Below, one piece after another: positions 1 through 5,434 of a DNA stretch of 6,059 nt. The first letter of the stretch is position 1; each line of letters starts with the position of its first letter. This stretch comes from Rubrobacter sp. (GTDB lineage Bacteria > Actinomycetota > Rubrobacteria > Rubrobacterales > Rubrobacteraceae). The DNA lies in assembly GCA_020253895.1 (NCBI GenBank), contig JADDKG010000306.1, positions 1-6,059 of the forward strand. The letters are read 5' to 3'. The translations under genes and the position numbers were made by a program. Below the pieces are notes generated by a model. The model did not search any database. It had not been told where the DNA came from and saw only the letters and a program-made list of their open reading frames with translations.

Positions 1-5
1 CTCCC

Positions 6-923
6 CTAGCGCCGGACCCAGGGGTAGTAGACGTAGACACGTATGATCCCGCGGTTCTTGAGCTTGTTTTTAATCCCCATCCTCCCCGCGACGGCCAGCG
101 TGAGATCCACCCCCGCCGGGTTGAGGACCACCCGGCCGAACTGGTCCCTGCCGCCGTTGTAGTTGTTGAAGTAGGCGGCCTGGGCCTCGGGGACGCAGCG
201 GGGGAGGTCGTCCCACATGTCGCGGTACCTCCTGGACTGCCAGTAGTTGTCCCGGGTGTTCCAGGGCCCGACCTCCTTGACCGGCGCCCAGGCCCTGTGT
301 CCCTGGTGCGAGATCCTGACCCGGTAGCCCCCGTCGAACTTGAGCTTTTTGTGGGGGAGCGCAACCTCGTAGCGGGTGTACCCCCGGTACCAGGTGGCGT
401 ACACCCGGCAGGTGACCCCGGTGGCGGTGAGCTGGTAGGTGTTCTCCGGACGGCTCTCGAGCTCCCACCGGCGCTCCACCCACCCGTCGAGCCGCTCCAC
501 GCTCCCCGGGGGCAGGAGGCCGAGGATCCTGGCCCGGGTCTCCTCCGTTACCGCCCGGACCCGGGCGTTGTAGCCGGAGCGGGCTATCCGCTCCCGGATC
601 TCCACCACCGGCACCTCCCCGGCGGCGGCCACGACCCGCTCGCTCGCGGCGTACAGCCTCCCGAGCGCCGCCTTCTCCCTCCGGGCGGCCTCCAGCACCC
701 GCTCCATCCTCCGCCGGTCCAGCCCGAACTCCTCCCGGAAGCTGCGGGCGTTCTCCGGGTCGGCGAGCAGGAACGAGAAGACCGGCTTACCGGGCGGAGG
801 TCCGCCACCCTCCTCCGCCTCCGAGACCCCGCCGGCTCCGGCGAGCGCCAGTAAGGACAACACGAGCCCGGCGAGCAACGCAACCCCGAGGTGTGCCGGG
901 CCTCCCCTCCGTATAGCAGCCAC
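6..923 (-). CDS. Secreted protein with C-terminal RlpA-like double-psi beta-barrel domain (probable)
   Basis: Protein of 305 aa if started at the GTG at 923. An upstream in-frame TTG (971) exists, but the GTG has a perfect AGGAGG 8 nt upstream. Starting there also puts two arginines directly before the hydrophobic stretch (about residues 8-31), as in a signal peptide; cleavage is likely near AGA or SEA (about 31-36). Residues about 50-155 are charged and probably helical. The C-terminal half (about 170-305) contains WAPVKEVGPWNTRDNYW (about 212-228) and NPAGVDLTLAVAGRMGI (about 268-284), then a beta-rich tail. The spacing of a GPW motif and a G-[IV]-DL-[ST] motif followed by an A-x-x-x-G helix resembles DPBB domains of RlpA/expansin type found in actinobacterial secreted proteins. 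Two cysteines (about 172 and 243) could form a disulphide. The function is not known; a cell-wall or polysaccharide role is inferred. It is transcribed from its own promoter, separately from proS. The stop TAG is complete at the window edge. Confidence 0.72.
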   Translation of the reverse strand: MAAIRRGGPAHLGVALLAGLVLSLLALAGAGGVSEAEEGGGPPPGKPVFSFLLADPENARSFREEFGLDRRRMERVLEAARREKAALGRLYAASERVVAAAGEVPVVEIRERIARSGYNARVRAVTEETRARILGLLPPGSVERLDGWVERRWELESRPENTYQLTATGVTCRVYATWYRGYTRYEVALPHKKLKFDGGYRVRISHQGHRAWAPVKEVGPWNTRDNYWQSRRYRDMWDDLPRCVPEAQAAYFNNYNGGRDQFGRVVLNPAGVDLTLAVAGRMGIKNKLKNRGIIRVYVYYPWVRR

Positions 924-931
924 TTCCGCCC

Positions 932-937
932 CCTCCT
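932..937 (-). promoter_or_regulatory. Ribosome binding site deciding the start of the secreted DPBB-like protein
   Basis: The minus strand reads AGGAGG, then GGGCGGAA, then GTG. This is a perfect anti-16S match with 8-nt spacing to the GTG at 923. No comparable motif precedes the longer TTG start at 971, which would also lie only about 11 nt from the predicted transcript start. Confidence 0.8.
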
Positions 938-951
938 GATCTTCTGCTGCC

Positions 952-982
952 GCCCGGCGAGCATGGAACAAAAGCGCCAGGC
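952..982 (-). other. 5'-leader hairpin ahead of the secreted protein gene
   Basis: On the minus strand GCCTGGCG (982-975) can pair with CGCCGGGC (959-952). This gives 8 contiguous pairs, one of them G-U, around a 15-nt loop. It begins about where transcription should start from the promoter at 989-1017, so the mRNA 5' end would be folded. No U-run follows, so it does not look like a terminator for proS. A role in mRNA stability or translation is inference. Confidence 0.4.
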
Positions 983-988
983 TTGGGC

Positions 989-1017
989 ATCTTAGCCTCC
1001 CCGGCGCACAAGGTCAA
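989..1017 (-). promoter_or_regulatory. Housekeeping-type promoter for the secreted DPBB-like protein
   Basis: On the minus strand a -35 box TTGACC (1017-1012, 5 of 6 to TTGACA) and a -10 box TAAGAT (994-989, 5 of 6 to TATAAT) are separated by exactly 17 nt. The predicted transcript start is near 982, giving a leader of about 59 nt before the GTG at 923. The site lies between the proS stop and the next gene, and no other match of this quality was noticed in the gaps. Confidence 0.7.
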
Positions 1018-1037
1018 CGGCGGAAGTCTCCAGCCCC

Positions 1038-2468
1038 TCAGTAGGCCCGGGCGAAGATGGCGGTCTTCCCTGGTCTGCCGGAGATGAGGTCCTTTCCCTC
1101 CTCCCGCTCAAAGGGGACGAGGCGGATGGTGGCCTTCGTATCCTCCTTTATCCTCTGCTCGGTCTCCTCGGTGCCGTCCCAGGGGGCGACGACGAAGCCG
1201 CGCTTCTCCTCGATGATCTCCTTGAACTCCTCGTAGGTCTCCGCCCGGCGGGTGTTCTCGTCGCGGAAGGCCTCGGCCTGCCGGAGCATGTTCTTCTGGA
1301 TCTCATCCATCAGCTCCACCAGCCGGCGGGCGGCCGCCCTCCGCTCCACGAACTCCTTCTCCCCCGTGTCCCGGCGCACGAGCACCGCCTGCCCCTTCTC
1401 GATGTCCTTGGGCCCCAGCTCCACCCGCACCGGCACGCCCCGCAGCTCGTGCTCGTTGAACTTCCAGCCGGGCGAGTGCTCCTCGTCCAAATCCGCCTCC
1501 ACCCGCAGCCCGGCCTCCGCCAGCTCGCGGTGCAGCGCCTCCGCCTCCCGCCGGACCTCGCCCTTGTTCTTGCCCCGCCAGATCGGGACGACCACCGCCT
1601 GGGTGGGCGCGAGCTTGGGCGGAAGCCTCAGCCCACGGTCGTCGCCGTGCACCAGGATCAGGGCGCCGATGGTCCGCGTCGAGAGGCCCCAGGAGGTCTG
1701 GTAGGGGTGCACCCGCTCCTGGTTCTCGTCCAGGAAGGTGATGTCAAACGCCCTCGCGAAGTTCTGGCCGAGGTCGTGGCTGGTGGCCGCCTGCAGGGCC
1801 CGCCCGTCGCCCATCAGACCCTCGCAGGTAAACGTCTCCACCGCCCCGGCAAACCGCTCGGAGGGGCTCTTCATCCCGGTGAGCACCGGGATAGCGAGCA
1901 CCTCGTAGAAGCAGTCCCGGTAGACGTTCAGCATCCGCAGCGCCTCCTCGCGGGCCTCCCCGGCGGTGGCGTGCACGGTGTGCCCCTCCTGCCAGAGAAA
2001 CTCCGCGGTGCGCAGAAACGGGCGGGTCACCATCTCCCAGCGCAACACGTTGCACCACTGGTTGATAAGCACCGGCAGATCCCGGTAGCTGTGGATCCAC
2101 TTGCGGTAGAAGTCGCAGATTATGCTCTCTGAGGTGGGCCTTATGGCCAGCCGCTCCTCCAGCTCGTCGTCGCCGCCCATGGTCACCCAGGCGCACTCGG
2201 GTGCAAAGCCCTCGACGTGCTCGGCCTCCTTCATCAGGAGGCTCTCCGGGATAAGGAGCGGGAAGTAGGCGTTCTGGTGGCCGGTGGCCTTGAACCGGGC
2301 GTCGAGGTCCTGCTGGATGCGCTCCCAGATGGCAAACCCGTAGGGCCTTATGGCGAAGGTCCCGCGCACGGGCCCGTAGTCCGCGAGCTTCGCCATCCTG
2401 ACGAGCTGCAGGTACCACTTGCTGGAGTCCTCGCTCTTCTTGGTAAGCCGCTCGACCGCCTCGGTCAT
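1038..2468 (-). CDS. proS: Prolyl-tRNA synthetase, archaeal/eukaryotic (short, no editing insertion) type
   Basis: Cytoplasmic class II aminoacyl-tRNA synthetase that charges tRNA-Pro with proline using ATP. At 476 aa it has the length of the archaeal/eukaryotic-type enzyme; the classical bacterial enzyme is about 570 aa with an editing insertion between motifs 2 and 3. Visible landmarks are motif 1 around 45-75, the TSE (TxE) motif at 112-114, motif 2 NVLRWEMVTRPFLRTAEF (140-157), GHTVHAT (162-168), motif 3 GLSTRTIGALILVHGDDRG (261-279), an anticodon-binding domain from about 287 to 390, and a C-terminal domain ending in the family's terminal tyrosine (FARAY). Positions expected to hold zinc-binding cysteines appear as D431, T436, D460 and S463, so the zinc site is probably absent. 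The ATG start is preceded by GGAGAGGAG about 10 nt upstream. It follows serS by 79 nt and is probably co-transcribed with it. Confidence 0.97.
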   Translation of the reverse strand: MTEAVERLTKKSEDSSKWYLQLVRMAKLADYGPVRGTFAIRPYGFAIWERIQQDLDARFKATGHQNAYFPLLIPESLLMKEAEHVEGFAPECAWVTMGGDDELEERLAIRPTSESIICDFYRKWIHSYRDLPVLINQWCNVLRWEMVTRPFLRTAEFLWQEGHTVHATAGEAREEALRMLNVYRDCFYEVLAIPVLTGMKSPSERFAGAVETFTCEGLMGDGRALQAATSHDLGQNFARAFDITFLDENQERVHPYQTSWGLSTRTIGALILVHGDDRGLRLPPKLAPTQAVVVPIWRGKNKGEVRREAEALHRELAEAGLRVEADLDEEHSPGWKFNEHELRGVPVRVELGPKDIEKGQAVLVRRDTGEKEFVERRAAARRLVELMDEIQKNMLRQAEAFRDENTRRAETYEEFKEIIEEKRGFVVAPWDGTEETEQRIKEDTKATIRLVPFEREEGKDLISGRPGKTAIFARAY

Positions 2469-2500
2469 CCGTCTGAAACTCCTCTCCTTCTTCCTCTACG

Positions 2501-2522
2501 CGCGGGCGCTGCGGGACCCGCG
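2501..2522 (-). other. Short GC hairpin in the serS-proS gap
   Basis: On the minus strand CGCGGG (2522-2517) can pair with CCCGCG (2506-2501) across a 10-nt loop. It lies between the serS stop and the proS ribosome binding site. No U-run follows, so termination is unlikely. In DNA this GC-rich a 6-bp match may be chance. The rest of the 79-nt gap holds only the proS Shine-Dalgarno region. Confidence 0.22.
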
Positions 2523-2548
2523 GACGGTAGTCCCCGAAAGCCTCCTCC

Positions 2549-3823
2549 CTACCGGTGCGGCGGGCCGAGAACCTCCCGGCCCACGTAGGGGACCAGAGCC
2601 TCCGGCAACACCACCGACCCGTCCTCTCGCTGGTGGTTCTCCAGCAGGGCGATCATCGTCCGGCTCACCGCGATCGCGGTGCCGTTCAGGGTGTGGAGCA
2701 GCCGGGGCCGGCCGCCCTCCGGCCTGTAGCGGATCCCCAGCCGCCGCGCCTGGTAGTCGGTGGTGTTGGAGGTGCTGGTCACCTCGCCGTAGTCCCTCCG
2801 GCCCGGCATCCAGGCCTCCACGTCGTACTTCCGGTAGGCCGCGGCCCCCAGGTCGCCGGTACAGATGTCCACCACCCGGTACGGGATCTCAAGGGTCCGG
2901 AAGATCTCCTCCTCTATCCCGAGCATCTCGCGGTGCATCTCCTCCGACTGCTCCGGGGTGGTGAAGGCGAACATCTCCACCTTGGTGAACTGGTGCACCC
3001 GGTAGAGCCCGCGGCTCGCCCGCCCGTGGGCCCCGGCCTCGGTGCGGAAGCAGTGGGAGAGCCCGGCGAAGCGCCGGGGCAGGCTCCCCTCCTCCACGAT
3101 CTCGTCGGCGAGCTGCCCGGCGAGCGTGATCTCGGCGGTGGCGATGAGGGAGAGGTCGGTGTCCTCGACCGAGTAGATCTGGGTCTCCGGCCCCCGGGGC
3201 ACGAAACCGGTCCCGAGGAGCATCCTGTCGCGGGCCAGATCCGGGGTCATGGCGAGCTCGTAGCCCCGCCCGGAGAGCAGGTCGAGCGCGAAGCGGACGA
3301 GCCCGAGCTCCAGGAGCACCGCGTCCCCGCGCAGGAAGTAGAACTTGCTCCCGGTCGTCTTCGCCCCGGCGTCGAAGTCTATGATGCCGAGCGCCTCCCC
3401 GAGCTCCACGTGGTCTTTGGGCTCGAAGCCGAACTCCTTGGGCTCCCCCCAGCGCCGTATCTCCACGTTCTCGGAGTCGTCCTTGCCGATGGGAGCTTCC
3501 GGGTGGGTCAGGTTGGGGATCTTGAGCTGCTCCTCGGTGAGCCGCTCCTCGACCCGGTGCAGCTCCTCCTCCAGCTCTGGGATGCGCTCTTTGAGCTCGC
3601 GAGACTCCTCTATGAGGCGGGCCCGGGCCCCCTCGTCGCGCTCCTTGCCGACGGCCTTGGCCAGCTGGTTCTGGCGGGCCCTGAGCCCCTCCAGCTCCTG
3701 GAGGAGGGCGGAGCGGCGGTCGGCCAGTCCGACGACGAGGTCCACGTCGGCCTCGACGCCCCGGTCCGCGCAGTTCTTCTTTACCGCCCCGGCGTTCTCG
3801 CGGATGTATCTGAGATCCAGCAT
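2549..3823 (-). CDS. serS: Seryl-tRNA synthetase
   Basis: Cytoplasmic class II synthetase that forms Ser-tRNA(Ser), and also charges tRNA(Sec) where present. The 424 aa length is standard for bacteria. It starts with the typical MLDLRYIREN. Residues about 35-100 form the charged two-helix coiled-coil arm that binds the long variable arm of tRNA-Ser. The catalytic core shows TAEITLAG (229-236), motif 2 FRTEAGAHGRASRGLYRVHQFTKVE (259-283), CTGDLGAAAYRKYDVEAWMP (321-340), and motif 3 LNGTAIAVSRTMIALLENHQ (379-398) with arginine 388. The C-terminus is the usual VVLPEALVPYVG. All core motifs look intact. The ATG is preceded by AGGAGAGG on the minus strand. It lies 49 nt downstream of the methyltransferase gene and 79 nt upstream of proS in the same direction. 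No T-box-sized leader is present. Confidence 0.98.
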   Translation of the reverse strand: MLDLRYIRENAGAVKKNCADRGVEADVDLVVGLADRRSALLQELEGLRARQNQLAKAVGKERDEGARARLIEESRELKERIPELEEELHRVEERLTEEQLKIPNLTHPEAPIGKDDSENVEIRRWGEPKEFGFEPKDHVELGEALGIIDFDAGAKTTGSKFYFLRGDAVLLELGLVRFALDLLSGRGYELAMTPDLARDRMLLGTGFVPRGPETQIYSVEDTDLSLIATAEITLAGQLADEIVEEGSLPRRFAGLSHCFRTEAGAHGRASRGLYRVHQFTKVEMFAFTTPEQSEEMHREMLGIEEEIFRTLEIPYRVVDICTGDLGAAAYRKYDVEAWMPGRRDYGEVTSTSNTTDYQARRLGIRYRPEGGRPRLLHTLNGTAIAVSRTMIALLENHQREDGSVVLPEALVPYVGREVLGPPHR

Positions 3824-3842
3824 GCACCTCTCCTGGCTTCTT

Positions 3843-3860
3843 CCGGGCGGGAAGGCCCGG
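3843..3860 (-). other. Hairpin in the methyltransferase-serS gap
   Basis: On the minus strand CCGGGC (3860-3855), loop CTTCCC, GCCCGG (3848-3843) forms a perfect 6-bp stem immediately ahead of the serS ribosome binding site. No T-run follows (AAGAAGCC), so it is not a standard intrinsic terminator. It may be a weak attenuator, an mRNA-processing boundary, or chance. Confidence 0.35.
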
Positions 3861-3869
3861 CGCGGGGTT

Positions 3870-3899
3870 ATCCTAACGCCTGTCCGCGGGCTTTGCCAG
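3870..3899 (-). promoter_or_regulatory. Possible weak promoter for serS-proS
   Basis: On the minus strand CTGGCA (3899-3894, 4 of 6 to TTGACA) and TAGGAT (3875-3870, 4 of 6 to TATAAT) are 18 nt apart. They overlap the end of the methyltransferase gene. This would give serS and proS a transcript starting near 3863, with the small hairpin in its leader. The match is weak and may be chance. Confidence 0.22.
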
Positions 3900-4391
3900 C
3901 CCGGAGAGCGCCCGCTCCTCCTCCCTTATCCTCACGTAGAGCACGAGGGCGTTGAGGACCGAGAACACCACAGCCACCACCCAGGCCCCGAAGATCATGG
4001 GGAAGGCGAAGATCTCGATCACGACCGCCAGGTAGTTGGGGTGCCTGAGGTAGCGGTAGGGGCCGCGCCGGACGAGCCTCTCCCCGGGGATAACGAGCAC
4101 CCGGGTGCTCCAGCGCTCGCCGAGCGAGAGGATCGCCCAGTACCTGAGCGGCTGTGCCAGAAGGAAGGCGGCGAGCGCCGCGGGCCACCAGGGGGGGAGC
4201 CCCGGGCGCAGCAGGCCCTCCACGAGCGTCCCGGCGAGCCACAGGACGTGGACGGCCACGATCGCCGGGTAGTGCCCCCTCCCCCGCTCCACCGCCCCCC
4301 GGGCCCGCAGCCGCCGCTCGTTCCGGCGCGAGAGCGCAAGCTCCAAAAGCCGCTGGAGGGCCACCAACCCCACCCCGAGCGCGACTAGCAT
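3873..4391 (-). CDS. ICMT/PEMT-like integral membrane methyltransferase, probable polyketide O-methyltransferase
   Basis: Protein of 172 aa, dominated by hydrophobic segments (about 1-20, 42-62, 68-90 and a long one at about 121-153), so a small multispanning membrane enzyme. The diagnostic C-terminal signature of the isoprenylcysteine carboxyl methyltransferase/phospholipid methyltransferase superfamily is clear: RRGPYRYLRHPNYLAVVIEI (108-127), then RIREEERAL (154-162), which in this family forms the SAM-binding site. The reading frame stays open far upstream, but that stretch is antisense-frame noise within the PKS gene. The ATG at 4391 gives the family-like N-terminus and overlaps the PKS stop (ATGCTAG), implying translational coupling; its own Shine-Dalgarno sequence is weak. 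Known relatives beside type III PKSs, BpsB (YpbQ) of Bacillus subtilis and SrsB of Streptomyces griseus, methylate alkylpyrones or alkylresorcinols rather than protein cysteines. That role is inferred here from context. Confidence 0.88.
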   Translation of the reverse strand: MLVALGVGLVALQRLLELALSRRNERRLRARGAVERGRGHYPAIVAVHVLWLAGTLVEGLLRPGLPPWWPAALAAFLLAQPLRYWAILSLGERWSTRVLVIPGERLVRRGPYRYLRHPNYLAVVIEIFAFPMIFGAWVVAVVFSVLNALVLYVRIREEERALSGLAKPADRR

Positions 4392-5434
4392 CTGAACAGG
4401 GCGTGCTCCGCCGCAAACCCCGGACCGAGGGCGGAGACGATCCCCGGCTCCCCGCTGCCCGCCGGGTAGTCCTCCAGAAAGCGCTCCAGCACGAAGAGCA
4501 CCGTGGCGCTGGACATGTTGCCGAACTCCCGCAGCACCCCGAGCGAGAGCTCCAGGTCCCGCGGGTCCACGTCCAGTACCCTCTCGTAGGCCTCCAGCAC
4601 CCTCGTGCCGCCCGGGTGCAGCAGGTGGTGCCGCAGCTGCGAGGCCTTTAGCCCGCAGGCGCGGCAGGCGGCCTCCACGCTCTGCGCCATCCGCTCCCCA
4701 ACGAGGCGGGGCACGCTGCGGGCGAAGCGCACCCTCAGCCCCTCCTCCACCACGTCCCAGCCCATCACGTCCTCCGTCCCCGGCCACGTGGTGCTGTGGC
4801 CACCGATCACCTCCGGCCCCTCCCCCTCGCCGAGAAGCACCGCCGCCGCCCCGTCGGCGAAGAGGCTCGTGGCAACGAGGTTGCTCTTGGAGAGGTCCCC
4901 CCGCACGAAGGTCAGGCCGCACAGCTCCACCGCCACCAGCAGCACCTTCCGCCCCGGCCGGGCCCGGGCGTGGTCGGCTGCGGCGGCCAGCCCCGCCGCC
5001 CCTCCCGCGCACCCCAGCCCCCACACCGGAACCCGCCGCACGTGCGGGGAGAGCCCGATCCGGAAGATCAGGCGGGAGTCCAGCGAGGGGGTGCTGATGC
5101 CGGTGGTGGAGACCAGAAAGACGGCCTCCACCTCCTCAGGCCCCACCCCGGCCCTGTCGAGGACCCGTCGCGCCGCCTTCTCGGAGAGGTCCAGCGCCCA
5201 CTCCTCGTAGAGGGCGTTCTTCTCCGGGAAGGCGTGGTCACGCTCGAACCACTCGCGCGGGACGCAGAAGTTCCTACCCTCCACCCGGGCGTTGTCAAAG
5301 AGGGGCAGCAGCCGGTCTATGTCCCGGTGGGAGGCGGAGAAAAGGGCGCGCGCGAACTCCTTGGCCTCCCCCTGGCCGATCCGGTACGGCGGGACGGCGG
5401 TGGCGACCGCCAGGATGGCCGGGTCAGGGCTCAC
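4385..5434 (-). CDS. Type III polyketide synthase, chalcone/stilbene synthase family (probable alkylpyrone or alkylresorcinol synthase)
   Basis: Homodimeric thiolase-fold enzyme that condenses a starter acyl-CoA with malonyl-CoA on a single active-site cysteine and cyclises the product. Its 349 aa is typical of bacterial members. The triad is visible: Cys142 in [13 protein letters not shown], His273 in HHLLHPGG, and Asn306 in [25 protein letters not shown] (190-202) and the C-terminal loop [13 protein letters not shown] (335-347) match the family's LFGDGAAA and GFGPG regions. [14 protein letters not shown] (109-122) also fits. The start is GTG at 5434, four bases overlapping the nitroreductase stop, with GGGGAGGG just upstream. 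The downstream methyltransferase overlaps its stop. The pairing with an ICMT-like gene resembles bpsA-bpsB and srsA-srsB, which points to long-chain fatty acyl starters and membrane phenolic lipid or pyrone products. Chain length and ring type cannot be read from the sequence. Confidence 0.94.
   Translation of the reverse strand: MSPDPAILAVATAVPPYRIGQGEAKEFARALFSASHRDIDRLLPLFDNARVEGRNFCVPREWFERDHAFPEKNALYEEWALDLSEKAARRVLDRAGVGPEEVEAVFLVSTTGISTPSLDSRLIFRIGLSPHVRRVPVWGLGCAGGAAGLAAAADHARARPGRKVLLVAVELCGLTFVRGDLSKSNLVATSLFADGAAAVLLGEGEGPEVIGGHSTTWPGTEDVMGWDVVEEGLRVRFARSVPRLVGERMAQSVEAACRACGLKASQLRHHLLHPGGTRVLEAYERVLDVDPRDLELSLGVLREFGNMSSATVLFVLERFLEDYPAGSGEPGIVSALGPGFAAEHALFRC

Noticed and set aside
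924..1037. Rho-independent terminator for proS
   Set aside because: The only good hairpin (952-982) lacks a U-run and lies downstream of a promoter, so it looks like a leader structure for the next gene. Termination of proS may be Rho-dependent or absent.
2501..2522. Terminator between serS and proS
   Set aside because: The stem is only 6 bp and is followed by purine-rich sequence leading to the proS ribosome binding site, with no T-run.
3824..3872. T-box or other amino-acid-responsive leader before serS
   Set aside because: The gap is 49 nt, far too short for a T-box with specifier loop and antiterminator; no T-box core sequence is visible. The 79-nt gap before proS fails for the same reason.
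2555..3955. Long plus-strand open frame of 466 codons opposite serS
   Set aside because: It is antisense to an intact serS with all class II motifs. Composition is dominated by P, G, L, V and H as expected from complementary codons in GC-rich DNA, and no known domain is seen.
3345..4388. Plus-strand open frame spanning the serS and methyltransferase genes
   Set aside because: It starts as a Ser-rich frame and becomes His/Pro/Arg-rich antisense composition. It crosses two well-supported minus-strand genes and has no recognisable motif.
4385..4399. PKS C-terminal cysteine (LFRC) as a prenylation target for the adjacent ICMT-like enzyme
   Set aside because: There is no CaaX box and bacteria generally lack protein prenyltransferases. 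Bacterial ICMT-like proteins next to type III PKSs are known to methylate small molecules.
4392..5024. N-terminal extension of the methyltransferase frame to 383 codons
   Set aside because: The extra part is Gly/Arg/Ala-rich and lies out of frame inside the PKS gene. The true protein starts at the ATG at 4391, where membrane-protein composition begins.
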